This document shows positions 7,678 to 16,281 of a DNA stretch of 49,425 nucleotides, piece after piece (position 1 is the stretch's first letter; each line of letters begins with the position of its first letter). Source of the DNA: Chthoniobacterales bacterium (GTDB lineage Bacteria > Verrucomicrobiota > Verrucomicrobiia > Chthoniobacterales > UBA10450); assembly GCA_013820755.1 (NCBI GenBank), contig JACDHZ010000003.1, positions 1 through 49,425 of the forward strand, read 5' to 3'. A program made the translations under genes and the position numbers. The notes under the pieces were generated by a model that worked only from the letters and a program-made list of their open reading frames with translations, was not told the origin of the DNA and ran no database searches.

Positions 7678-8921
7678 AAGCTGGCGATCGGTTCGGCGTC
7701 GGCCATTGCGTGGCCGGCGATCCAGCCTGTTGTCCAGGCCGCCTGGAAATTGAACCCGCCCGTAATTCCATCGATATCGAGCAACTCGCCCGCGAAGTAA
7801 AGATGCGGCACCATGCGACTCTCCATGGTCCTGAAGTTCACCTCGCGCAGGCTGACGCCGCCGCATGTAACGAATTCATCCTTGTTCAATGATTGTCCGT
7901 CAACGGCAAGTTCTGTCTTCATCAGAAGGTCTATCAGAGCAGTAGCACGCGTGCGGGAAAGCGTGGTCCAGGTTACCTGACCAGGCACTCCGCTGTGTGC
8001 GACGAGTCGTACCCAGAGTCGTGAGGGCACCGGCGATATCGGCACGCTGGCGATTTGGCGGCGCGATTGAGTGGAACGGCGGATGCCGAATTCGGCCGCG
8101 ATTTCGGTGGCACCCATGGCGGGGAGCCAGTTCACCCGCAGCGACGCTTTGTAACCGGACTCAGCCAGCTTCCGCGCTCCCCAAGCGGACAGGCGCAGAA
8201 CTGCCGGGCCGCTCACGCCGGCGTGAGTAATGAGAATCGGGCCGCGTGCGCGCAGCTTCGTCCCGGCCACAGATATCTCCGCATCCGGCACAGACAAGCC
8301 AGGCAGCGCGTGCAGCCATTCTGTGGTTACATGCAACGAGAATAATGATGGCACCGGCGGCTCAATCGTGTGACCAAGCGATCTCGCGATCTCCGGACCG
8401 GTCGTCGCGCGTGCGCCGCCCGTCGCGAGCAACAAGCGGTCACATTGCATCGTTTCGCCGTTCGTCAGCTGCAGGACAAACCCACCCGCTGCATTTCGCA
8501 CCGCGCCTTCAAGGCCGGTGCGGGTGCGAAGCCGCACGCCGGCGACCTCCGCTTGGTGCAGTAGCGAATCAATCACAGTTCCCGACGAGTCCGTTACAGG
8601 AAAGATGCGACCATCCGGTTCCGTCTTGAGCCGAACGCCTCGCCGTTCAAACCACGCGACTGTGTCTTCTGGCGAAAAGGCGTGCAGTGCGCCGATGAGT
8701 GCTCGTTCACCGCGCGGATAACGACTGCTGAATGCGCGCGGCTCCAGCGCAGCATGAGTAACGTTGCAGCGGCCGCCTCCGGAAATCCGCACCTTCGTCA
8801 GAAAGCGCGGCCCGCGCTCAAGGATCAACACCTCGCTCTTCGGTCGAGCTTCGGCACAAGCGATCGCCGCGAAGAATCCCGCGGCACCTCCACCCGCGAC
8901 GACGATTCGTTCACGTGACAC
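7674..8921 (-). CDS. BaiN/HI0933-family NAD(P)/FAD-dependent oxidoreductase
   Basis: A 415-residue flavoprotein. The N-terminal Rossmann loop is VVAGGGAAGFFAAIACAEARP, shown here as the GGGAAG dinucleotide-binding turn at residues 9-14, followed by the family signature KVRISGGGRCNVTH near 45. The C-terminal part has YFAGELLDIDGITGGFNFQ and AWTTGWIAG, also typical of the HI0933/YhiN/BaiN group. Members reduce conjugated double bonds or act on quinone-like substrates; the substrate here is unknown. It starts with a GTG at 8921 and is translationally coupled to the cysteine-cluster gene downstream. It is divergent from the sulfotransferase gene across a 136-base gap. Confidence 0.92.
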   Translation of the reverse strand: MSRERIVVAGGGAAGFFAAIACAEARPKSEVLILERGPRFLTKVRISGGGRCNVTHAALEPRAFSSRYPRGERALIGALHAFSPEDTVAWFERRGVRLKTEPDGRIFPVTDSSGTVIDSLLHQAEVAGVRLRTRTGLEGAVRNAAGGFVLQLTNGETMQCDRLLLATGGARATTGPEIARSLGHTIEPPVPSLFSLHVTTEWLHALPGLSVPDAEISVAGTKLRARGPILITHAGVSGPAVLRLSAWGARKLAESGYKASLRVNWLPAMGATEIAAEFGIRRSTQSRRQIASVPISPVPSRLWVRLVAHSGVPGQVTWTTLSRTRATALIDLLMKTELAVDGQSLNKDEFVTCGGVSLREVNFRTMESRMVPHLYFAGELLDIDGITGGFNFQAAWTTGWIAGHAMADAEPIASL

Positions 8922-9005
8922 CGCTCAGAATAGCGCACCGCGAAGAACCTTGGTGGTCAAAAGATAGCCGCGGCGATCCCGTTGCGCCAAAGCATTGCCG
9001 TCAGA

Positions 9006-9029
9006 TCAACGATGCGTTGACCCTCAACG
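9006..9029 (+). repeat. Nested inverted repeats in the sulfotransferase leader
   Basis: TCAACG-ATG-CGTTGA (9006-9020) and CGTTGA-CCC-TCAACG (9015-9029) share their middle arm, so only one of the two six-base-pair hairpins can form at a time. A fourth partial arm, ACGTTGG, follows. This may be an operator or a pair of alternative leader hairpins for the gene starting at 9058, or it may be chance. Confidence 0.4.
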
Positions 9030-9057
9030 ACGTTGGTGAGTACGGTGACCAGGCTCG

Positions 9058-9870
9058 ATGTTTTTCTCGCAGCGAAGATTTCAGAAACTTCACAAGAACG
9101 TAGTTGTCTTCACAACGCACAAGGCGGGTTCGATGGTCCTGCACCGCGTTCTCAAGGACATCTGCGACCACAACAACATCCGCTACCATTCTGAAAACCA
9201 GCCGGATCCCGACAAGCTCCCGGTCGCGAAGATGTTCAGAGGAAAGGATTACATCGCGAAACACAACGGCTGTTTCGGGCCAATGCGTTTTTACGTGCCG
9301 AGCCGCGCGCTCGCCGAAGCGAACATCCTGCTTCATCTGCGGGATCCACGGGACGTGCTCACCTCGATGTTTTTCTCCTATTGCTTCATGCATCGTGGTG
9401 CCGTGCCCCCGAACACAGGCGTCCGTAGGGAAGTTGCGGAAGCAGGCATCGACAAGTTCGTCCTGGATATGTCCGGAGCGGAATACGTGCGCTACCAGGG
9501 CGATTACGGAACCGGAGGGAATTTCAAGGAACACATCGGCAATGTTCTGGAGCGATACGAGCAGTACCAGCGCGAGATTGTTGGCCGACCAAATACCGTG
9601 CTCGTCAGGTACGAGATGATGGTCGCCGATTTTTCCACATGGCTCGCTCAGGTGGTGAGTCGGTTTGAGTCAGTAAACCACAACGAAACTTACGAGTTCG
9701 CCGCGGCCGCGCGCGCCCACGAAACCAGAAGGCCCGCGGCGGAGAATATTTCGCTCCATAAGCGGAAAGTCACGCCCGGTGACTACAAAGAAAAACTAAA
9801 GCCTCAAACAATCGCAGAGTTGAATCGCCGTTTCTCCAATCTGCTTACGGCATTTGGTTTCCCTGTTTAA
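9058..9870 (+). CDS. Sulfotransferase domain-containing protein
   Basis: A 270-residue protein with the PAPS-dependent sulfotransferase layout. The 5'-phosphosulfate loop reads FTTHKAGSMVLHRVL (residues about 17-31), where classical enzymes have YPKSGTTW. The 3'-phosphate-binding strand and helix read LLHLRDPRDVLTSMFFSY near residue 100. A C-terminal HKRKVTPGDYKEKL stretch corresponds to the RKGxxGDWK element. It would transfer a sulfuryl group from PAPS to a hydroxyl or amino acceptor that cannot be predicted. It is a single gene, divergent from the BaiN gene and convergent with DUF72 (11 bases). No PAPS-synthesis genes are in the window. Confidence 0.85.
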   Translation: MFFSQRRFQKLHKNVVVFTTHKAGSMVLHRVLKDICDHNNIRYHSENQPDPDKLPVAKMFRGKDYIAKHNGCFGPMRFYVPSRALAEANILLHLRDPRDVLTSMFFSYCFMHRGAVPPNTGVRREVAEAGIDKFVLDMSGAEYVRYQGDYGTGGNFKEHIGNVLERYEQYQREIVGRPNTVLVRYEMMVADFSTWLAQVVSRFESVNHNETYEFAAAARAHETRRPAAENISLHKRKVTPGDYKEKLKPQTIAELNRRFSNLLTAFGFPV

Positions 9871-9880
9871 CAACGCGTCT

Positions 9881-10615
9881 TTAGCGAACGGTGACGCCTT
9901 CGTTACGTAATCGCCGGATCAGTTCATGCGCGTTCTTGATCGCAAAGGCGTCGCGATCGTTGTCGAAGTAAATCCATGCTTCGCGCGCGCCACTGTCGCA
10001 GATGTTTGCGACCCACACGGCTAGCTCCGCGTCGGAATAATCATGCCGATACCAGCGGCTGCTTCCGTGCAGACGGACGTAAATGACTTCGCTGGTCTTC
10101 ACTAATCCGGCGGGGATACGCGGCGCGCTCACCGTGCAAAACGACAGACCTCGCTCCCGGAAGTTCCGGTAAACGGATTCGCGCCACCAACTGCTGTGAC
10201 GGAACTCGACAGCGCTACGATATCGTGGGTCAAGCTGCCGCACGATGCTCTGCAAGCGTGAAGGCGTGTAGCGATAGCTCGGCGGAAATTGGAACAGAAA
10301 GCAACCCAACGTTGGGCCCAGGATCTCAGAGAATTTGTAGAACTCCTCGATGAGCATCCGCGTGTGCACGAGACGTTTCTCGTGAGTTATCAGGCGGTTC
10401 ACCTTAACCGAATAGCGGAAGCCTTCCGGCGCATTACGACGCCAGCCTTTGGCGGTCTCGATCTTCGGCCAGCTGTAGAACGGCGCGTTCAGCTCCACAG
10501 TGTTGAAGTTCTCTGTGTAGTGCTTAAACCACGTATACGTGCGCCTGGTATCCGGATAGAAGAGACCGCGCCAGTGCCAGTAGAACCAACCGGAACAGCC
10601 GACGTGCACCTCCAT
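9881..10615 (-). CDS. DUF72 (YecE-family) TIM-barrel protein
   Basis: A 244-residue protein with the whole DUF72 pattern: VGCSGWFYWHWRGLFYP at the start, YTENFNTVELNAPFYSWP near residue 35, YSVKVNRLITHEKRL near 68, LFQFPPSYRY near 107, AVEFRHSSWW near 135, YVRLHGSSRWY near 178 and IYFDND near 215. The fold is a TIM barrel of unknown biochemical function. Length is normal. It lies alone, convergent with the sulfotransferase, with a 44-base gap from the M16 protease gene. Confidence 0.93.
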   Translation of the reverse strand: MEVHVGCSGWFYWHWRGLFYPDTRRTYTWFKHYTENFNTVELNAPFYSWPKIETAKGWRRNAPEGFRYSVKVNRLITHEKRLVHTRMLIEEFYKFSEILGPTLGCFLFQFPPSYRYTPSRLQSIVRQLDPRYRSAVEFRHSSWWRESVYRNFRERGLSFCTVSAPRIPAGLVKTSEVIYVRLHGSSRWYRHDYSDAELAVWVANICDSGAREAWIYFDNDRDAFAIKNAHELIRRLRNEGVTVR

Positions 10616-10659
10616 GCCGCACGCTCAATGAGCGACGGGAACATGCAATGTTCCCACAG

Positions 10660-13545
10660 TTATTTGCCGTCTGTGCCGGTCGCTGCTGCAGCTGCCCCAA
10701 CATGTTCGGTGGCGGGAAGGATTATCGCCTTCGAGGCGTGTTCGCGCCGAAGATATTTTTCGGCGAGTTCGCTCAGCTCCGCAGTCGTGATCGCTTCCAC
10801 GTCGGCGATTCGCGTGCGGGCCCAGTCGAGGACCTCGGGTTTCTCTTGCGCGCGCGCGGCGACCGAAGAGAGCCAGTACCCATTGCTGCGCAGTGATTCC
10901 TTGAGCGCAGTCAGAAGCGGCAGACGCGCCCGTTCAAGCTCGTCTTCACCCACTCCTCTTTCAGCAAGATCATCGGCGAGATCAATCACCAGGTCGGACA
11001 TCTTCCCCGCGGTAGAAGGGTCTACGTCGATGCTGGCAACGAAATACCCGTATCCCGGAAACGTATCGCTCGCGTTGCTGGCTGCGCGCGGGCTATAGCT
11101 CGCGCCTATTTCTTCACGCACCTTCGCGCGGAGCCGATCATTCACCACTGCGCTGAGCAGATTCAATCGGCGATTCCGCGGCGCTTGGAGACCGTCGCTC
11201 GAAGGCCAGTAAAGCTCTAGGGATCCTTTCGGAATCTCCGACTCAATGACGTAATCTTTCGAGAACGGCTGCTCCGGAAACTTAAGTTTCTTCAATTCGT
11301 CGAGCGACGGCTTCGATTCCCGATGAGGCAGCGCGCCGATTGTCTGCGCGGCAGCAGCTATGACTGCGTCGACGTCAAAATCGCCAACGACTCCAATCTC
11401 CAGCGCGCCTTTGGTAAGCTGCGGCGTTAGCCAGGCCTTCACCTCATCCAGATTACGGGCCATCATCACCTCCTCCGGCGGCATCCCGAAACGCGGATCG
11501 CCGCTTGCAAGAAGATTGGCCACTTCAGTGGCAAGCGGACCGGTGGGGGTGTGTTGGAACGACAGGTAGATCTGCTCCAGTCCCTTCCGCGCGACGCGCA
11601 GAGCCTCAGGCCGGTAGCCGGGGTCAGTGAGGTGGGCGGCAAGAAGCTGAAACTCCAGAAGGAGATCATCCCGCGTAGTATTGCCGCTGAATCGCAGCGC
11701 ATCGGGCTCCGGCGCGAACTGCCAGCCTACATTTTTTCCCGCGAGGAGGGTCCGAAGATCGTCTGAGCTGTATTTTCCGAGCCCGCCCGACATAAACGTA
11801 CCGCCAGCCATCGCCGCCAGACCACGCTGATCAGGCGGTTCTGTAATAGCGCCATTTCCGACTCGCGCGTTCACGCTGATCCGGTTCGCTTCGAAGTCCG
11901 TTTTCTTCAGGTTAAGCCGGGCTCCGTTGTTGAACGTGACGAGTTCAATACCAAGATCCTCGATGTGTTCACGCCGAGCGATTTCCCCGGGCGGACCGAA
12001 GTCGGTGTAGCTCCACGTATTCTCCGCATCGGCTTGAGGTGCAGCGACTGCAACAGCGTGCGCGTTATCGTAAGCAGCGGCGATCGCGGCCGGAGCATCT
12101 CCCGTGATCCGGGCGTTTCCAGTCACGGAAACAAACTGCCCGGGGGCACGGAAGTCGGTGCGAAGTGTCGCGAGGCAATCAGCAGGCGTGACCTGATCGA
12201 GCGCCGGCTTGAGAAGCGCGAGGTCGTCCGCGGGTGTGGTGAACACCTCGCCGGAAACGAGATGCTGCACGATAGCATCGGCAATCGTGTTTGAATGCCG
12301 GGTGCTTGCGCTTTTCGCCGCCTGCTCAAGTTGGTTCGTGATGTTCGCCGCCGCCTCTGCCACTTCCGCCTGCGTGAAGCCATATTCCAGCGCCCTGCGC
12401 AGCTCCTGCTCGCCAGCGGCAAGCGCTTCGCTCCACTGCTCGGGCCTGCACGAGATCTCTACACTCGCGTCACGCAAGAAATCGAACTGCTCATAAACAG
12501 ACGCGTGCGCCGAAAAGAACGGCGCGTCCTCCTTCTTCGCGAGAATCGAGAATCGACGATTGAGTATCGCCAGCGCGAGCGAGCGGGAGAGACGTTTGAT
12601 CTGGCGCTCGGCTGTGTCGCGCTCGTGGGCATACGGTGTGAGGCTGGTCAACGAGATGGTCGTCGCCGATGCTTCGGGTTCGGCGTGGAAGACCGCGCGA
12701 ATACCTTCGAATTTCTCGAGCTCGCCTAACGACGGCTCTGGGCTGCCGGGAGCACGTGGCTCCAAACCCGAGAATGCATCGCTGATCATCTTCTCGACTG
12801 CTGCGCTGTCGGCGAAATCACCGGCAACAACTACCGCCATTTTTTCCGGGCGATACCAGGCATTCCAGAAATCGACGAAACGTTCGCGTTCCGCCTGTGT
12901 GATCACTTCCGGCGTGCCGATCGGTATCCGTTTTGGGAGAAGAGACTTCCCGAGCATCGCCTCGAACTCCGCCACGAACGTGCGGAACCCTACCGAATCG
13001 CTCGCACGTTTTTCCGATAGGATCACGCCGCGCTCACGATTTATTTCCTCTTTGCTGAGCAGCAGGCCATCCGCGTAATCGCTGAACACCCGCAGCCCTT
13101 CAGCGAGCGTCGCATCGTCAGCACGCGGGAGTTCCAGGAGATAAACTGTGCGCTCGAACCCCGTGTTCGCATTCGTATCTCCTCCGAAGCTCATCCCCAT
13201 CCGCTGAAAGAACTCCACCAGCGTTCCGGGCGGATAATGCCTGCTGCCATTGAACGCCATGTGCTCGAGGAAATGTGCCAGCCCACGCTGCTCTTCCGAT
13301 TCCTGCAGCGAACCAGCCAGGACGAGCAGGCGCAACGAGGCGCGTCCTTTTGGCTCGTGATTGGGAAGAATGACATAGCGCAATCCGTTCTTCAGCTTGC
13401 CGAAGTGTGCTGCGGGATCGGGTTTGAGATCGCTCGTGTCCTGGGGAAACGGCAACGCTTGGAGCGCGGGCGGAGCGGTGTTGGCGAAAGCCGGTGCGGC
13501 GGAGATTGCGAGAAAAAGAAGGAGGCGAGCGAAACGGTTGCACAT
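10660..13545 (-). CDS. Secreted M16 (insulinase/pitrilysin) zinc metalloprotease
   Basis: A 961-residue protease when started at the ATG at 13545, which gives a clean signal peptide (LLLFLAISAAPAFA, cleavage near residue 21). An earlier ATG at 13599 adds 18 residues that spoil the signal. The inverted zinc site HFLEH is at residues 91-95 (His91, Glu94, His95), with the third ligand Glu in the downstream acidic helix. Four M16-type domains are present, as in pitrilysin and PqqL-like enzymes: an active N-terminal half (about 50-430) and an inactive C-terminal half (about 500-940) lacking HxxEH. It probably degrades peptides in the periplasm. One of the nine TCGTTAGGC motifs (12724-12732) lies in this gene, encoding Ser-Leu-Gly. 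Confidence 0.92.
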   Translation of the reverse strand: MCNRFARLLLFLAISAAPAFANTAPPALQALPFPQDTSDLKPDPAAHFGKLKNGLRYVILPNHEPKGRASLRLLVLAGSLQESEEQRGLAHFLEHMAFNGSRHYPPGTLVEFFQRMGMSFGGDTNANTGFERTVYLLELPRADDATLAEGLRVFSDYADGLLLSKEEINRERGVILSEKRASDSVGFRTFVAEFEAMLGKSLLPKRIPIGTPEVITQAERERFVDFWNAWYRPEKMAVVVAGDFADSAAVEKMISDAFSGLEPRAPGSPEPSLGELEKFEGIRAVFHAEPEASATTISLTSLTPYAHERDTAERQIKRLSRSLALAILNRRFSILAKKEDAPFFSAHASVYEQFDFLRDASVEISCRPEQWSEALAAGEQELRRALEYGFTQAEVAEAAANITNQLEQAAKSASTRHSNTIADAIVQHLVSGEVFTTPADDLALLKPALDQVTPADCLATLRTDFRAPGQFVSVTGNARITGDAPAAIAAAYDNAHAVAVAAPQADAENTWSYTDFGPPGEIARREHIEDLGIELVTFNNGARLNLKKTDFEANRISVNARVGNGAITEPPDQRGLAAMAGGTFMSGGLGKYSSDDLRTLLAGKNVGWQFAPEPDALRFSGNTTRDDLLLEFQLLAAHLTDPGYRPEALRVARKGLEQIYLSFQHTPTGPLATEVANLLASGDPRFGMPPEEVMMARNLDEVKAWLTPQLTKGALEIGVVGDFDVDAVIAAAAQTIGALPHRESKPSLDELKKLKFPEQPFSKDYVIESEIPKGSLELYWPSSDGLQAPRNRRLNLLSAVVNDRLRAKVREEIGASYSPRAASNASDTFPGYGYFVASIDVDPSTAGKMSDLVIDLADDLAERGVGEDELERARLPLLTALKESLRSNGYWLSSVAARAQEKPEVLDWARTRIADVEAITTAELSELAEKYLRREHASKAIILPATEHVGAAAAATGTDGK

Positions 13546-13747
13546 GGATAGATGAGAAGCGGGGACGGTCGCCGCACTGGTACGGGCTGGCAATGCCATA
13601 CCTTCACACGAAGTCCGCTGGATCCGGTCCTCTGATTCGACACCGCCAACGGCGCGACGTTCATCAAAAGAGATAACAGCATATGTGTGCTGCCGCGGCG
13701 CAAGGACAACTCTTGACCGCCTCGCGGGAATCGCGCAGCCTGCCGCG

Positions 13748-14182
13748 GTGAATTCTTCTATCGGAAAATACTCGGGATACGTTTACGCGATCATGCGGAT
13801 CATCGTGGGCCTGCTGTTCGCCTGTCATGGCGCTCAAAAGCTGTTCGGCATGTTCGGCGGCAAAGGCGAAGCGCAAGGAATGATGCTCCTCGGCGCCATT
13901 ATCGAGTTTGCTGGGGGACTGCTGATTGCGGTTGGTCTGCTCACACGTCCTGCCGCGTTGCTAGCGAGCGGCATGATGGCTGTAGCCTATTTCATGGCGC
14001 ATTTTCCCGGCGGCTTTTTCCCCATCGTTAACAAAGGCGAGCTCGCGGTCGTCTATTGCTTCGTCTTTCTCTACATCTTCACCCGCGGCGGCGGTATCTT
14101 AAGCCTCGATAATATCATCTGGGGGCAGGCGGCCGCGCCAGACGCGGTAGGCGGACCAATGCGCACCGGCAGGGATCTCTGA
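13748..14182 (+). CDS. DoxX family membrane protein
   Basis: A small protein of about 144 residues with four hydrophobic helices and the DoxX pattern: IMRIIVGLLFACHGAQKLFGMFGG, read here as RIIVGLLFxxHGxQKLFGMFG, followed by GAIIEFAGGLLIAVGLLTRPAALL. DoxX proteins are inner-membrane components linked to thiosulfate:quinone oxidoreductase subunits or to redox stress protection, but most have no defined role. The open frame reaches back to a GTG at 13685. The GTG at 13748 starts NSSIGKYSGYVYA, the usual N-terminus of the family, and is preferred although no strong ribosome site is seen. It overlaps the dienelactone hydrolase gene as TGATG, so the two are cotranslated. Confidence 0.85.
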   Translation: MNSSIGKYSGYVYAIMRIIVGLLFACHGAQKLFGMFGGKGEAQGMMLLGAIIEFAGGLLIAVGLLTRPAALLASGMMAVAYFMAHFPGGFFPIVNKGELAVVYCFVFLYIFTRGGGILSLDNIIWGQAAAPDAVGGPMRTGRDL

Positions 14183-14976
14183 TGCGGTCAACTGTCGCAA
14201 CACTCCTGTTAGCAACGGCCGCTGCGTGCGCGACGTTCGCCGCTCCGAATGCGCAGGCGCAGGAGTGGGCGAAGCTCCGCTTAAACAACTCTCCGCGTCA
14301 CGGTGAATGGGTAGAGTTTAAGTCGGGTGAGCGCACGCTGAAAGCGTTCGTCGTTTACCCTGAGCGAAAGGAGAAGGCGCCGGTGGTGCTCGTGATTCAC
14401 GAAATTTTCGGACTCACCGATTGGGTGCGGGGCGTCTGCGATCAGCTCGCGGAGAACGGCGTGATCGCCATCGCGCCCGACCTGCTGAGCGGGCAGACGT
14501 TCGATGATGTCGACGGCGCGCGTAAGGCGATCTCGGCGTTGCCGCAACAGCAGGTCATCGCGGATCTGAATGCGACAGCCGAGTTCGCGCAGAAGCTGCC
14601 GGCTACCACTGGAAGTTTGGCTGTGTGCGGGTTCTGCTGGGGTGGCGGTTGGGCTTTTGGTTATGCCAGCCTAAATCCGAAGCTTAAAGCCACCTATTCC
14701 TTCTATGGCACGGCGGTCGACGATCCGGCTGACGCCGCAAAGATTCCATGTCCCGTTTACGGCTTCTACGGCGAGAACGATGAGCGCGTGAACGCGACGA
14801 TTCAAAAGGCCGAGGAGCTGATGAAATCTGCCGGGAAGAAGTATGATCCCGTCATCTACAAGGGTGCGGGCCACGGTTTCATGCGCGACGGCGAATCGCC
14901 GGCAGGCACCGCCGAGAACAAGAAAGCGCGTGACGATGCATGGGCGCGCTGGAACGCGCTGCTCCAGCAGCTGTAG
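14182..14976 (+). CDS. Secreted dienelactone hydrolase family protein
   Basis: A 264-residue alpha/beta hydrolase with an N-terminal signal peptide (LLLATAAACATFAAPNAQA, cleavage near residue 26). The DLH signature is intact: HEIFGLTDWVR with Glu74, the nucleophile Cys152 in GFCWGGG, Asp200 in GENDERV and His231 in GAGHGFMRDG, forming the Cys-Asp-His triad typical of dienelactone hydrolases. The family hydrolyses lactones and esters; periplasmic members usually have unknown substrates. It starts at the A of the preceding TGA and so is coupled to the DoxX gene. Confidence 0.92.
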   Translation: MRSTVATLLLATAAACATFAAPNAQAQEWAKLRLNNSPRHGEWVEFKSGERTLKAFVVYPERKEKAPVVLVIHEIFGLTDWVRGVCDQLAENGVIAIAPDLLSGQTFDDVDGARKAISALPQQQVIADLNATAEFAQKLPATTGSLAVCGFCWGGGWAFGYASLNPKLKATYSFYGTAVDDPADAAKIPCPVYGFYGENDERVNATIQKAEELMKSAGKKYDPVIYKGAGHGFMRDGESPAGTAENKKARDDAWARWNALLQQL

Positions 14977-14979
14977 GCT

Positions 14980-16241
14980 TTACGCGAACCGATCGGGGTT
15001 CAGCAGCGTCATGTCGACGCTCGGCTTTCGACCGCTGAGTGTCTCGGCGATGACCACGCCGGTGATCGGCGCGAGTGTAACACCGAGCATCGCGTGGCCG
15101 CACGCAGCGCTCAGATTTGTGTAACGCGCGAGCCTGCCGATGTAAGCCATGCCGTCCGGCGAGACCGGCCGGTAACCAAACCACGGCTGCACGCCCGCGA
15201 AATCGTCCGGGCGGAAACCGGGGAAATACGTTTGCGCCGCATTCCTGATCTGGTCCACGCGCTCCGGTCGCACGTTACCGCTGTGCCCGCTCAATTCCAT
15301 CGTGCCGCCGAAGCGCAACCTTTCGCCCATTGGCGTCACCGCGACGCGGCGCTCGGCGAGGATGTGCGATTTCGTGAAGCGAAAGCGCGGTTACTCGATC
15401 GTTAGACTGTAGCCTTTCCCCGGTTGCATCGGCAGCCGCAGCGCGAGATCGCGCACCGTTTCCGCTGCCCAGGAGCCGGTCGCGATCACGTATTCGGCGG
15501 CTTCGATCTCACCGGCGCTAGTCCGGAGAGCGGTGACGCGCTGGCCGTCGTGCCGCCCGCCGGCGATGCTGGTGTTCCAGCGAAACGCGACGCCTTGTTG
15601 CCGCAGTAACGCCACCAGCGTCGAGACGAATTTCGATGGCGTCAGATGCGCATCGATCGGGAAATAAACGGAGCCGGCGACGTCAATCTCCACGCCGGGT
15701 TCCATCGCGGCGGTTTCGTTGCGATCGAGCACGCGCGCTTCCACGCCGACTTCATTCGTGAGCCGCGCCAGGCCGTTCGCTTCGTGATCGAGGCCTTCCG
15801 CTGTCTTGCAGAGATTCAAGAGACCTTCTGTGCGCAGCTCGAACGAATTGCCGGTTTGCTCCGCGAGTTCGATGAAGAGCGCGCGACTCGCGAGACAGAG
15901 ATCGCGCAACACCGGCGCCGCGCGGCGCGTGTGTTCCGGAGTGCAGCTACGCGCGAACAGCATCCCCACCGCATTAGTTCCGGATCCAGCCGTGGCTTAA
16001 TATAGAACGGGCTGCGCGAGCTCGTCATCCACTTCAAGCCCTGCCAGATCATGCCCGGCGCGGAGATCGGCGCGACATGGCTCGGCGACACATAACCGGC
16101 GCTGCCATGCGCGCACGATCCAGCTTCCTCGCTGTTCCGCTCCGCGACCGTCACGCGAAATCCTGCGCGCGCAAGATAGTGCGCGACGCAGAGACCGATG
16201 ATCCCTCCGCCACAGACGACGACACCGCGCGACTCTGCCAT
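14980..16241 (-). pseudogene. dadA: Disrupted D-amino acid dehydrogenase (DadA-like flavoprotein)
   Basis: A full-length DadA-like reading of about 420 residues exists only across two lesions. From the ATG at 16241 the FAD-binding start VVCGGGIIGLCVAHYLARAG and GSCAHGSAGYVSPSHVAPI are intact up to LDPELMRWG. At about 15966-15969 a GGGG run needs one more G to continue into MLFARSCTPEHTRRAAP, so a one-base deletion shifts the frame. The second part continues to QPGKGYSLTIE, where a TAA at 15391-15393 interrupts it. The same frame then resumes with PRFRFTKSHILAERR through GHAMLGVTLAPITG to the natural stop at 14980. The intact enzyme oxidises D-amino acids to keto acids and passes electrons to the respiratory chain. 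The deletion is in a homopolymer and could be an assembly error; the TAA is less easily explained that way. Confidence 0.85.
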
Positions 16242-16281
16242 TCGACCTGCGCGCAGTTAGGAGCTCAGCCGTTCGAGCATA

